Part shown: positions 1-10,705 of the stretch, one piece after another
Layout: the number at the start of each line of letters is the position of its first letter
How positions within the stretch are numbered: position 1 is the stretch's first letter
Source: Odobenus rosmarus divergens
Taxonomy: Eukaryota; Chordata; Mammalia; Carnivora; Odobenidae
NCBI RefSeq assembly: GCF_000321225.1
Contig: NW_004450380.1
Span: forward strand, 2,969,397-3,033,396
DNA: 64,000 nt
Direction: 5' to 3'
Program-made: the position numbers and the translations under genes
The notes under the pieces: model-generated
Told to the model about the DNA's origin: nothing
Databases searched by the model: none
The model's input: the letters and a program-made list of their open reading frames with translations, nothing else

Positions 1-90
1 GCTCCCTGCTCAGCGTGGAGCCTGCTTCTCCCACTGCCCACCGCCCCAGCTTGTGCTCTCTCTCTCAAATATATAAATAAAATCTTTTTA
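1..90 (+). mobile_element. CAN-SINE, 3' part cut by the window edge
   Basis: The sequence starts in GCTCCCTGCTCAG, the middle of a carnivore tRNA-Lys-derived SINE, and runs through the CT-rich region to AAATAAAATCTT. Its head lies before the window. Its A-rich tail is the target of the L1 that follows. Confidence 0.85.
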
Positions 91-105
91 AAAAATTCGC
101 TAAGA

Positions 106-685
106 AGCCATCAAAAGGAATGAGATCTTGCCATTTGCAACAACGTGGATGGAACTGGAGAGTGTTATGCTGAGTGAAATAAGTCAATCAGAGAAAGACA
201 TGTATCATATGACCTCACTGATGTGAGGAATTCTTAATCTCAGGAAACAAACCGAGGATTGCTGGAGTTGGGGGGGTGGTGGGAGGGATGGGGTGGCTGG
301 GTGATAGACATTGGGGAGCGTATCTGCTATGGTGAGCACTGTGAATTGTGCAAGACTGTTGAATCACAGATCTGTACCTCTGAAGCAAATAATGCAATAT
401 ATGTTAAGAAAAAAAAAAAGAAGAAGATAGCAGAAGGGGAAGAATGAAGGGGGGGAAAGTGGAGGGGGAGACAAACCATGAGAGACAATGGACTCTGAGA
501 AACAAACTGAGGGTTCTAGGGGGGAGGGGGGTGGGGGGATGGGTTAGCCTGGTGATGGGTATTAAAGAGGGCACGTTCTACATGGAGCCCTGGGTGTTAT
601 AAGCAAACAATGAATCATGGAACCTTACATCAAAAACTAATGATGTAATGTATGGTGATTAACATAACAATAAAAAATTAAAAAA
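106..685 (+). mobile_element. Young LINE-1, 5'-truncated 3' end with target-site duplication
   Basis: The element holds the last ORF2 codons (AIKRNEILPFATTWMELESV and on to a stop near 220) followed by the carnivore L1 3' UTR, with two G-rich blocks, an internal A-run near 410 and a terminal AATAAA plus poly(A). It is flanked by a perfect 15-bp repeat, AAAAATTCGCTAAGA, at 91-105 and 686-700. The element therefore ends where expected for reverse-transcriptase priming into the tail of the preceding SINE. It lies antisense to SMYD3. Confidence 0.93.
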
Positions 686-2099
686 AAAAATTCGCTAAGA
701 GGGTAGACCTTACCAGATCTTTTTGTGACAACATCTTAAGTGTTCTCGTCACAAAAAAATGAATAAAGAGAGTAGAAGAAAACTTCTGGAAGTAATGGAT
801 AGATTTATAGCATAGCTTGTGTTGATGGCTGCCAGGGTGTGTACTTACCTCCAAACTCATCACATTATATACATTAAATATGTACAGCTCTTTGTATGTC
901 CATCATATTGCAATAAAGTGGTTTAAAAGAATGCAGTCCAGTTAGGGTAGGAATGAGATTCGGGGCTGATGGAACACCCAAGCGTACCTTAGGACTGACT
1001 GATGTCAAGCCTGGACCACTGCTTGGTAGGAATCCATTTCCTTGTTTTACAGGTGGGGCTGAGATTCAGAGGGCTGGCCAGCTGCAGCATGAACAACCAC
1101 ACTGCTTATTAAAGGTTCGTTGTACTAATTATTTTCCCTGCTTTACCTCATTGTTGAGATTCAATGAAATTGAGTCATTTCAACAAGGTAGAAAATAAAA
1201 ACCATTTCAGTCCCTCCTCTATAGATGACAAGACCACAGCTGAGAAAGATGACGGAAGATCTTCTAGTTCAAGTGGCTGGGAAGTGGAGGCGACGGATTT
1301 GAGCCCCTGGTTGTGTAATCCGAAAGCCACTGTGAATGCTCCGGTGCTAGAAGACTGGAATAAGGAACCGATTTACTTTTTGCTGCTCCATGGGGCAGAA
1401 TGAGAACTCTCATGTAAGTTAAAAGAGGCAGTTTTTAGCTCATGAGACTAATTAACTTTGCAATCACAGCTGCCTGAGAGCGGAATGGTCTACTCAAGGC
1501 AAATGTACTGAGATCTCCACCAAAATGTTTGCATGGAGCAGGGACACCCATCTGGCAAGGACCAGAGAGGAGGGTCCTGCCCCGGCTGGTGTGGCCTCTC
1601 TGACACCCTACGAGATACACAGATATCCAACCAGAGAATGGCAATAATATTTACACTCTTGACAAGATCAGGAAACTCATCAATCTAGGTACATCACCAA
1701 GCCCGTGTTACTGAAGTCTGGATTCACAAACACTGGAAATGTGTGCCTTCTTGGAAGAGAAAGAAATGCTAGGAGCACGAATCTTCCAAGATGATAATTG
1801 GGACTAGACATCCTATCTTTGCACGGGGTGGTTTACATGTGGGTCTGCAAGTCTTGGTGTGGGGAGCTAGGGTAGGTCATGTTTGGAGGAGAAGACAAGA
1901 ATATTCCTTCCTGATGACCCACTGTTTGAACTATTACAAAATTGCTTATGGGCAAAAGTCATCTTCAAGTTTCAAGTAATATAGTTACTTGGCAGATCCT
2001 ATAGGGCTTAACTCGATGCTAGGCAAACACCAGTGTTTCTTGATTTGCGCATTCACGCAACACAAATTTACCAAGCATCGTAATCACTACAGAAGCACT

Positions 2100-2700
2100 A
2101 TGCGGCCACTGAAGACACGATAGGAAACAAGAGTGGTAAGGTCATCCCTACTTTCTTAACAAGTAAGCCAACAGGCAACGATAAGTAATAGCACGTAATA
2201 ATTGTTGGTGCTGCAGTGGAGAGAAGGAACAGAAAACAGTGAGACAGACACCTGCTTTCCACACGGTGGTAAGGATGGCTCTCTAAGTAGGCGATAAAGA
2301 GCCGGGCAAACACAAAGCTATAGGAAGACTGTTCCAGGCAGAGGGAAGCCAAGTGCAAGGACCCCAGGACAGGAAAGAGCTCAGCCTGTCCCAGCCATGA
2401 GACTGAGCCGAGGCTGGAAAGGTGAGCGGGAGCCAGGCCATGCAGGGCCCGTCGGCCGGGTCCGTGAAGCTGGATCTCCTCTTGCAAATGAGTGGGGCGC
2501 TGCAGAAGAGGGTCCCTCCTGAAAGCCTCCTTCTGGCTTCTCTGTAAAAAGGAAGTTCCAGAGTATCAGGGTAGAAAGAGACCACTTAGGACATGCTTGC
2601 AGCAGCCCAGACAAGAGAGAATGGAGCTAAAGACAGACTGGTAGAATTATAGCTGTTGCTGGAAGGACAGAAAGAGAGACAGTGGTCTGGTGTCCATCGT
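2100..2700 (+). repeat. Ancient mammalian interspersed repeat, family not named
   Basis: The segment contains the pattern GTTCCAGGCAGAGGGAA followed by AAGTGCAAGGACCCCAGGACAGG, then 'gggccatgcagggcc'-type sequence. The same block order recurs at 18790-19070 and 33590-34070. It is diverged and has no intact reading frame. Confidence 0.5.
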
Positions 2701-3981
2701 GAGGTCTTGACGTAAGTTCATTCGGGCCGGCGTGCTGGTTGGTGAACACTGGTTTGGTCTACTAACCCAGCCCCTGCTGCTCCAAGCACCCGCCCCAGGT
2801 TGTCAACAATTAAACTCCCCGGATAACTTCTGTATTCTTAACTCTAAGTTATCAAACCTTTCTCTCATCTTAAAAGGAGCCTGTTCAGAGCTTGAAGTTA
2901 CCACAATAAGGCAAAAATGAGTTTATAATTGTGGGTGATGGTTCTAAACCTATTTTCAAACACAGGTTGGGGAGGGGGGATGGGGCAATGAAAAACCAAG
3001 AGAACCAAGTTTGGAAAACTTGCAATGAGGTGTCTGAGGCAACAATTTAATGACTTAAAATAAATAAATAAGCCTACTAGGGTACCCTTGGGTCCCGGTT
3101 CTTATTCAGTTACACATCTGTTCAGCAATGGAATGAGGAAGTTAATTACTTTTCTATGACATGTATGTATTTTGTGAGACACCACATTGCACCAGTTAAT
3201 AATGATCTACCTTCTGTTGACACAAAATGTTTAAATTAATAAAAATCTAAATGATGTATCTCATAGCAAAACATACTTAATTGAAAGGCTGGATGGCAGG
3301 AGTAGTAATTTTCCTGGGTAAAAATTATTGAGATGTGCTTATGGTAGCATGAAAAGCTCAATCAATACAGGGACTTATGTAGGCAAACTGTTCCCGGGAA
3401 GATGTACTTTATAGAAGGGGTAGGCTTCTCCAATTGCTAATACAGCAGCACGGTGATTGTCAGAGAAAGAAACTGAGTGGATATCCAGTAATTGCCCATA
3501 ATTGACAATATTAGTGATTTTACATTTCCAACTTGTCTGTTCAATCTTTAGGTCTGAAATGACAAATGAAGAAAGGTTATAAACAATCCCTTGAAGCTCT
3601 GCTATTAATATTAAAAATCTGCTCTCCACCAACTGTGGCCTTGTAACTAGATACTAAACCAACAGCATTATAGAAACAGTTTATTTTTCCCGAACGATAT
3701 AGTGGTATTAAATTACCTCAGAAAAATCCAGATAACATCTAATGTAGGCTCCTAGCACCAAGATTGAGGGGCACATTCTAAATAAACTTGACAGGAGTGT
3801 CTTGTGTAAGTCTTGAAACCACCAAAAGGAAAGTTTGAAACCCAAGACACCCTGTCACAATTTTGCTCCTTTCCACTGATTTTTAGGCAAAGAACAAACG
3901 AGCCGACCATCTTTCTTTTATTTTTAAACTCCCCCCTTACTACTCTTTGCCACTCTTTCTTGTTTAAAAAACAGAACAGAA

Positions 3982-4191
3982 CTGGGGCGCCTGGGTGGCT
4001 CAGTCCGTTGAGCATCCAACTCCTGATTTCAGCTCAGGTCATGATCTCAGGGTTGTGAGATGAGCCCCGCAACCTGATCAGTGCTCAGCAGGGAGTCTGC
4101 TTGAGATTCTCTCCCTCTCCCTTTGCCCCTCCCCTCACCAAACGCTCCTATGCGCTCTTTCTCAAAAAATAAAAAGATTTAAAAAAACCAC
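3982..4191 (+). mobile_element. CAN-SINE with 12-bp target-site duplication
   Basis: A full head-to-tail copy from GGGGCGCCTGGGTGGCTCAG to an A-rich tail. A perfect duplication AACAGAACAGAA lies at 3970-3981 and 4192-4203. It is antisense to SMYD3. Confidence 0.92.
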
Positions 4192-4532
4192 AACAGAACA
4201 GAATACAAAATGAAACAAAACAAAATATTGGGACTTAAGTCAAGAAATCCACTTGATTTCCTGCATAACCCCTTGTTTCTTTTTGGGGTACTAACGCTAA
4301 AGGACCTGGGGAGGAGGATCGCTTCTTTGTGACTATTCCACACCCTGCACTTCGCTGTCCTTCTCCGGCAAAGCAGCCCTTATCCACGGAGACCAAGAAA
4401 AGATGGTGACATGCAGACAGGCCTGATAAAGGACGAATCTAGGCACAAACCTAATAGATGTAACCCCTTCCTCATTATTGCCTTTTTTTGGCTTGCTTTT
4501 TGGGGAGTTTCAGTTAACAGCTTTTTTTCTTT

Positions 4533-4721
4533 TCTTTTAAAGATTTTATTTATTTATTTGAGTGAGAGCGAGAGGGAGAGGGAGAGAGAGTGAAAGAGAG
4601 CGGGGAAAGGGGCAGAGGGAGAAGGAGACTCCCCACTGAGCAGGGAGCCCGGTGTGGGGGACAGCTCCATCCCAGGACCCCAAAGGCAGACACTTAACTG
4701 ACTGGGCCACCCAGGCACCCC
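4533..4721 (-). mobile_element. CAN-SINE, reverse orientation
   Basis: Starts with the reverse-complemented tail (AAAGATTTTATTTATTTATTTG), passes a GA-rich tract and ends with GCCACCCAGGCACCCC. The flanks AACAGCTTTTTTTCTTTT and AACAGGGTCTTCTTTTA may be a decayed duplication. Confidence 0.9.
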
Positions 4722-4923
4722 AACAGGGTCTTCTTTTAGGTCTGTGAATAACAGCAGGTACTCAGCAAATGCCTGATGGTAGTCTGTCATGGGAGTCAGC
4801 AGATAAAGGTGAAAATGGCCCAAACCCAGAGTGGGTGATTCTTTTTTTAAAGTCTAATTTTTTAGGTAAAATTCTTTTTTTGGTGGCAAAATGTGTGATT
4901 TTTATTTTTATGTATTTATTTTT

Positions 4924-5104
4924 TTAAGATTTATTTATTTGAGAGAGAGAATGAGAGAGAGAGAGAGAGCATGAGAGGGGGAGGGTCAGAGGGAGAAGCA
5001 GACTCCCCGCTGAGCAGGGAGCCTGACGCGGGACTCCATCCCGGGACTCCAGGATCATGACCTAAGCTGAAGGCAGTTAACCAACTGAGCCACCCAGGCA
5101 TCCA
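4924..5104 (-). mobile_element. CAN-SINE, reverse orientation, 16-bp duplication
   Basis: The reverse tail, GA-rich tract and GCCACCCAGGCATCC head are all present. A perfect TTATGTATTTATTTTT repeat lies at 4908-4923 and 5105-5120. The right copy abuts the tail of the older SINE at 5121, so this copy landed in or beside that tail. Confidence 0.92.
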
Positions 5105-5120
5105 TTATGTATTTATTTTT

Positions 5121-5221
5121 AAAGATTTTTATTTTTAAGTAACCTCTACACCCAACATGGGGCTCGAACTTACAACCCCAAGATCAAGAGTTGCATGATC
5201 TGAGCCAGCCAGGTGATCCAA
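5121..5221 (-). mobile_element. Older short tRNA-derived SINE, reverse orientation
   Basis: A short copy with AAAGATTTTTATTTTTAAGT, then a body reading CCCAACATGGGGCTCGAACTT and an end at GAGCCAGCCAGGTG. It lacks the GA-rich tract of the younger copies and is more diverged, so it is likely an older CAN-SINE subfamily. Confidence 0.75.
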
Positions 5222-6739
5222 AATGCATGATGTAAAAAAAAAAACAAAAAACCCAAATATCTAACTTACCTAGGGACTTATCCAAGTCAAAGGATTCCCG
5301 AACTTGCTGACTGGGAAACTTCTAGGAACTGGAGAGATCGGACAAGTGGGAAAGACTGTTCTTAGAAGACCCCCATGGAGAAAATGCCACTATGTCTTAA
5401 AAAAAAAAAGTTCAGAAGGTCAGTACATCTGATCCAAAAACCTGAAGTTTAAGTGCATTTCCCCAAGCTTAGCATAGACCAAGCATTGTAGGTCACCTGC
5501 CTGGGTCCTTCTCCTGCAGGCTAAAGGGTTTCTGTGCCCTTTGTCTTTCCTTAGGACTCTTAGGGTGCTTTCTCTGCACACACTAGATCTTCTCTTCGTC
5601 CCTTTTTAAGTTATGGGGCTGCTGGACAGAGTGAACTGTAGCTTCAGAAAAAAGCTCATGAGGGATACTGCTTGGGGTCTTTGGCTGAGCTAAAAGGCAA
5701 TGATATGAAATTAAGAGGTGAGCATTCACAATTTTTACCATGATTTTAATGAACCTTATTCATAACAGGAAGCAGTTGTAAAAAGTAGATATTCATTGAC
5801 AGGATGTCAAAGGTGGGCAATTTTCCTCACCTTCTGAGGCTCTGTTCATTCATCCTACTGAGGAATTACCCCATGCTGCATGTGGGCTAATAGTTTAGAA
5901 ATAATTAACGTGTTTTTATTTCAGTTGTAGAAAACATAATTTATTAATTGGCTACTACTTTATGTGTTCTGTTTTAAGAGGCACAATAAATAAATTAGCA
6001 TAAAAAGGTACTGAAAAAATGCCAAGATTGACTAAATTCTGAAAAAGAGCAAGATGATTCTAAATTAAGGATAAGTAAATTTATTGCATGGTGGGGTTTA
6101 ATGACAAATGGGAAGGAAGCTGTTTTTATGAGCATTTAACTGCAGCCTTCAAATTTTAATTTTATAGACAGAAAAAGCATTATCAATGCTTTAATAATTC
6201 CAGGATCCCAATTTACATATCAAAACAAGAGACGGAGGAGACCCACATCTCTCTTCACTTCTTAGAGTTCTCAGGGTCTGAAAACGACTGGTGGTCAAGG
6301 CTGCAAGGAAAGCAAGCAGAAGATATGCCGAGGTCTGCAAATGAAGCAGGATCATATCCTCATTACCGAGAAGCATAGTCAGTTCGGAGAGCCGGCACAC
6401 CCTCTCCTCAGCAATTAATACTCAGCACAATTGGTAAACATCCTAATCTTTAACTGACGCTCCCCGAAACATCCTGTAAGCAGATGAGTATGTGAAACAA
6501 GCCATTTGCCCTATCCCCGGGTATTCATTGGACCCAATAACATCTCATTCGTTGTGGGGAAGGGAGGAAGGCTGCCATCACAGATAGGCAGAAGCAACTC
6601 TCAGAAAGCCCTTCTTGGGTGTGTAATGGTGGGGGGACCATGCTGGTTTCCTGGCCTGTTTTCAGAATAATTGATTCTCGTGCCTCATGCAATAGTTTCT
6701 GACTACTATACTTTGCTGGCTATTACTGGCCAAAAGGCC

Positions 6740-7210
6740 ACCCTCACTGTCCTTCACTGGCTTCCCATCCCTCCTCCATGATGTTAATGCAAATGCTGCC
6801 TGGCCTACTACACCCCTGGCCCCAGATCACTAGCCTCGCCAGCCCATATCCTGAGGAATACTGAACCACAGGCCATTCTCTGATTCGCTGTACTCCCCAG
6901 GCCTCTGGGACATTTCACGGGGTGTGTCCCCCATCTGAACCTAATGCACTGAAAAGTCCTGCACAGCCAATACATCTCAGGTCCACGCCTCCTGCTCTGT
7001 GAAGTCTTCCTGGGTGGACCAGGGAGATGTTTTTCCTCCTCTGCTCCCACTGCACTTGGAACCGGCTCACATTAAGACAGGTGCCACACCGCCCTGAGCC
7101 GTGTGTCTGCAGTCTGTCTCCACGCTAGAACATAAGCCACTTGCAGGAAGCGCCGATTCCCACAGCTGGAATACTGTAAGCCACTCACTAAATACTTGAG
7201 GAAGGAGGAA
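6740..7210 (+). mobile_element. L2 LINE 3' fragment
   Basis: A diverged sequence with the order typical of the L2 3' end: 'tcctgggtggacc', 'tctgtctccacgctagaacataagccacttgcaggaag' and 'cactaaatacttgaggaagga'. The call is by eye. Confidence 0.55.
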
Positions 7211-9594
7211 AGAAGGGAAGAGGAGAGAAGAAAACACTCAAGCGGGCTTGCTAAAAGACTGGAGACGAATGGTGACTGCAGATGAGTAAGAAGCCCAAAA
7301 AAGGAGACTTGAGTCTACTCAAGTTCTAAGCCACAGACAGAAGCCTGATTTCCGGAAGGTTTATGCTCAGCCTAGGAACAGAACAGACTTGCTCCAAATC
7401 CCAGTCCTTGTGGTGCAGTGTGAGTCCTGGCCCACTGGACACCCCACAGTAGCTGCTGGGCTGGTCCCCTCTTACAAGACCAACCTACCCACACGCCCTC
7501 CCAGGTGGGTACTGAAGCATTAGCAAATGTTTGTCCAGGGTCTTGACAGACATTGTAAGTAAAATGTGCTAAGTTATCCAGTGGCAAAACCAATCTTAAA
7601 AAAATACTTTTTCTGGTTTATTTCTGTAGTTCAATTATCCAAAGGGCTTGAGACACTGGATAAAGATAATACTTCAAGAACTGTAAAATGAGGAATAAGT
7701 AAATATAAGTGCTCTTTCCAGAAAAATCGTCAAAGGGGGAACTTCTAGATCAATTTATTCTTTTACCTTTATCTCTTTCCTTTGCTTCCATGCCCGGGGC
7801 CAGTACCCACACTACCTCATCAAAAGGGCACTGCTCCAGATGTAGGAGACCTGCATCACCTGTCCGGACTCCCCACAGTCACTCCTCCTCTCCGTGAAAT
7901 GAAGGTATCAACGAACCCAAGGCCTAATGCTCTTCCAGCTATTCGAATTTAATTGATGCCTTCTGATCCACCTCTTGGCCTCTGTCATATTTGTTTACGG
8001 GTGTAAGTAAAAAGTATGCACTCTCGTTTCCACCTTTTAGGCTCTGAAGGTAGGAAGAGCCCACTCAGACCATCATTTCTGCAGGATTTGGGGATAAGGT
8101 ACAGAGAAATGCACGTGTTCAACCTGCCACATTTACCTGGAGCCCAATGGCTACTTTTCAGAGTGGGAGGAGTAGGTCAGTGGAACCACACTCAGTGGGG
8201 CACCATCCCCAATCCACGGAGCTGCACTCTCTATTCTCACCAACGACACCAAGTCCCCAGTTTCAAGCCTCCAGGGAGGCAGGGTCACCGTAGGTGGCTG
8301 ACTCTGCCTAGGAAATTGTGACCCCAAATAGTTATCATGAGAGTCACTGATTAATTTGCTTCCTCCCATATTTCAGCAGTGAGGTGTTCATGGAAGGGTG
8401 TGTGGCAGAGCTGCAGGATTCCAAAGTTTTATGAAGTTAAGCACGTCATATCTTAGGGGCTTTGGGCAGGCACTGGAGACCAAAAGCGTTAGCCTTCAAG
8501 GTCACTGTTGAGCCCACCAAACAGATGAGGGGGAAAATGTGTTTTGCAAGGAAAATAAATAAAAGTTATTTTTGGATGGTAGCATACGCCCTCAATTTCT
8601 ACACAGAATAAGATAATGAAAGGGATTAGAATACTCCATGTCCCCACTCCTGACTTCTGGGCCATCCGTCCTGTGGTCGCTGCAGGACCAGCTACGGTTT
8701 TAGGCAGAGCCCTCTGTCACCACTCCCCCCGCAGAGTGAGCAGGTGTCCACCCACCTTGGGGCCCTGATGCTGTTGTAATCATGAGGAGGCCTGTTCTCA
8801 GGCTCAAGGCCCAGGAAGTGTGGGTGACATTCTGCTGCACTGTAACAAGTAGGGAATGAAGGGCAAGGGAAGCCTTGTCCAGGCTCTGTCCCTGAGTGTT
8901 GCATTATTTCTGTTTCATTGTGAGCAGAGATCCCAAGTGTGGTCTCACTCAGAAAGGGACAAGACTTCCTCTGTGGCAAATCCTAAAAGAGGCATCATCT
9001 CCGTTTGGGAGAGAACAGGAGGGCAGTGAGGGTCCAAGATGACCTCGACTTTGTCCAGGGATGGGGGAAGGAGGAAGGGTCTGGCCCGTGAGTCTACATG
9101 GTGCCACTCACGCGGGCTCTGCTGCCTTCTTACTCACCCTGAGAGCCACCCTGGTGTACCTCCCCCACACATACGCCTCCCCCCATGGCTCTACCTGCAG
9201 CCCTCGCACACCCTCAGTGTGAGCAATGTCACCAACAGCAGGTGGGAGGGAGCAGCACCACGTGAGTGGAGGTAAAGGGCAGTGATTTACCCCAAAGTCT
9301 GGACAAAGGTCAGCTCACCTCTCACGAAGGAGAGCCCAGGCTAGGGAGAGGGGCTATGCCAAGGACAACACAACACCCAACACAGTGACCACAGAAACCA
9401 CACAGAAAGCACTAGAAACAAAAATGGGGGAGGAAGCAGAGAGTGTGAAAAGTTAGAGCAGGAAGACTTAAAAAGCTACCAAGAAGATTATATGAGAAGT
9501 TCAGGGACCTTGACCAGCAAATGATAGGAACTAAGGAGGCTATAATTCCTGGAGCTCCACATATAGACTATGTCCTCAGAACATTGGTAACAAT

Positions 9595-9760
9595 GATGGC
9601 AACCACTGAGCATCCACCATCTCCCAACTGATGCTTACACCATCTAACTGAACACCATCAAAGCAGCTTTGCCAGATAGATCACTCTCATTTTACAAGAG
9701 TAAACAGAGATGAAGACAGGGAAATTTACCAATGTCAAATGGTGAGGAAACAACAAAACC
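9595..9760 (+). repeat. MIR SINE fragment
   Basis: Contains the MIR-like order 'aaccactgagcatccacc', 'cactctcattttacaagagtaaacagag' and 'aaatttaccaatgtcaaatggtgag'. It is short and diverged. Confidence 0.5.
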
Positions 9761-9929
9761 CAGGATGATCAGACTTTAGAGCACGTGCTCTCTCCACTGT
9801 ATGAGCTGCCGTGTTACCCACCACCCAGATTTGAGCTCTTTGGCTAGTGTCACCGATGTGACAAATACAGGCTGGAGGACTAGAACCCAACTCCTCCTCT
9901 AACTCTGCACTCTCTATAATATCCTACAA

Positions 9930-10282
9930 ATGGTACTGGGAAAATGGGACATCCATATGCAAAAAATGAACCCTGTATGAAAATTACCTCAAAATGGATC
10001 GAAGACCTAATGCAAAAACCAAAACTATAAAATGTCTAATAGAAAAATATAGAAGAAAAATCTTTATTCTCTTAGATTAGTCAAAGACTTCTTAGATATG
10101 GCATCGAAAGGCTGATCCATAAAAAAAAATACTAAAAAGTGGACTATGTCAAAATTTAAAACCTCTGCTCTTCAAAAGACTCTGTTAAGAGAATGAAAAG
10201 ATAAGTCACAGACAGAAAAAATGATTTATGAAGCACACATCTGATTAAAAAAACAAAACTTGTGTAAAGAATATGGAACTCT
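9930..10282 (+). mobile_element. Old LINE-1, ORF2 C-terminal fragment (left part of an interrupted copy)
   Basis: The sequence resembles the end of an old mammalian L1 ORF2 ('ctgctcttcaaaagactctgttaagagaatgaaaagataag'). It runs to TGGAACTCT, where the SINE pair starts. The other side of the SINEs resumes with AGAACTCT, and an old L1 3' end lies at 14012-14727. The pieces may be remnants of a single copy opened by later insertions. Confidence 0.65.
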
Positions 10283-10283
10283 G

Positions 10284-10684
10284 AGGCACCTGGGTGACTC
10301 AGTGGGTTAAGCGTCTGACTCCTGATTTTGGCTCAGGTCATGATCTCAGGGTCGTGAGATCAAGCTCCATGTCGGCTCCACACTCAGCAGGGAATCTGCT
10401 TGAGATTCTCTCTCTGTCCCTCCCACTGCTCACTCATGTTCTCTCTCCAAAATAAATAAATCTTAGGGGTGCCTGGGTGGCTCAGTCATTAAGCATCTGC
10501 CTTTGGCTCACATCATGATCCCAGGGTCCTGGGATCGAGTCCTGCATCAGGCTCCCTGCTAAGTGGGAAGCCTGCTTCTCCCTCTCCCACTCCCCCTGCT
10601 TGTGTTCCTTCTCTTGCTGTGTCTCTCTCTGTCAAATAAATAAATAAAATCTTTAAAATAAATAAATCTTAAAAAAAAAAAAAG
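10284..10684 (+). mobile_element. CAN-SINE, split by a second SINE in its tail
   Basis: The head at 10284 (GAGGCACCTGGGTGACTCAG) runs to AAATAAATCTTA at 10465. The tail resumes at 10655 and ends in poly(A) near 10684. Flanks TGGAACTCT and AAGAACTCT suggest a short duplication within the old L1. Confidence 0.85.
10466..10654 (+). mobile_element. CAN-SINE nested in the tail of another SINE
   Basis: A younger-looking copy beginning GGGGTGCCTGGGTGGCTCAG. A perfect 17-bp repeat AAAATAAATAAATCTTA at 10449-10465 and 10655-10671 consists of host SINE tail, which shows the order of insertion. Confidence 0.93.
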
Positions 10685-10705
10685 AAGAAAGAACTCTAGA
10701 CTTTA

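Noticed and set aside
10284..10654. tRNA genes
   Set aside because: The tRNA-like similarity is the head of CAN-SINEs, with SINE bodies and tails; no intact cloverleaf or terminator arrangement of a real tRNA gene was seen.
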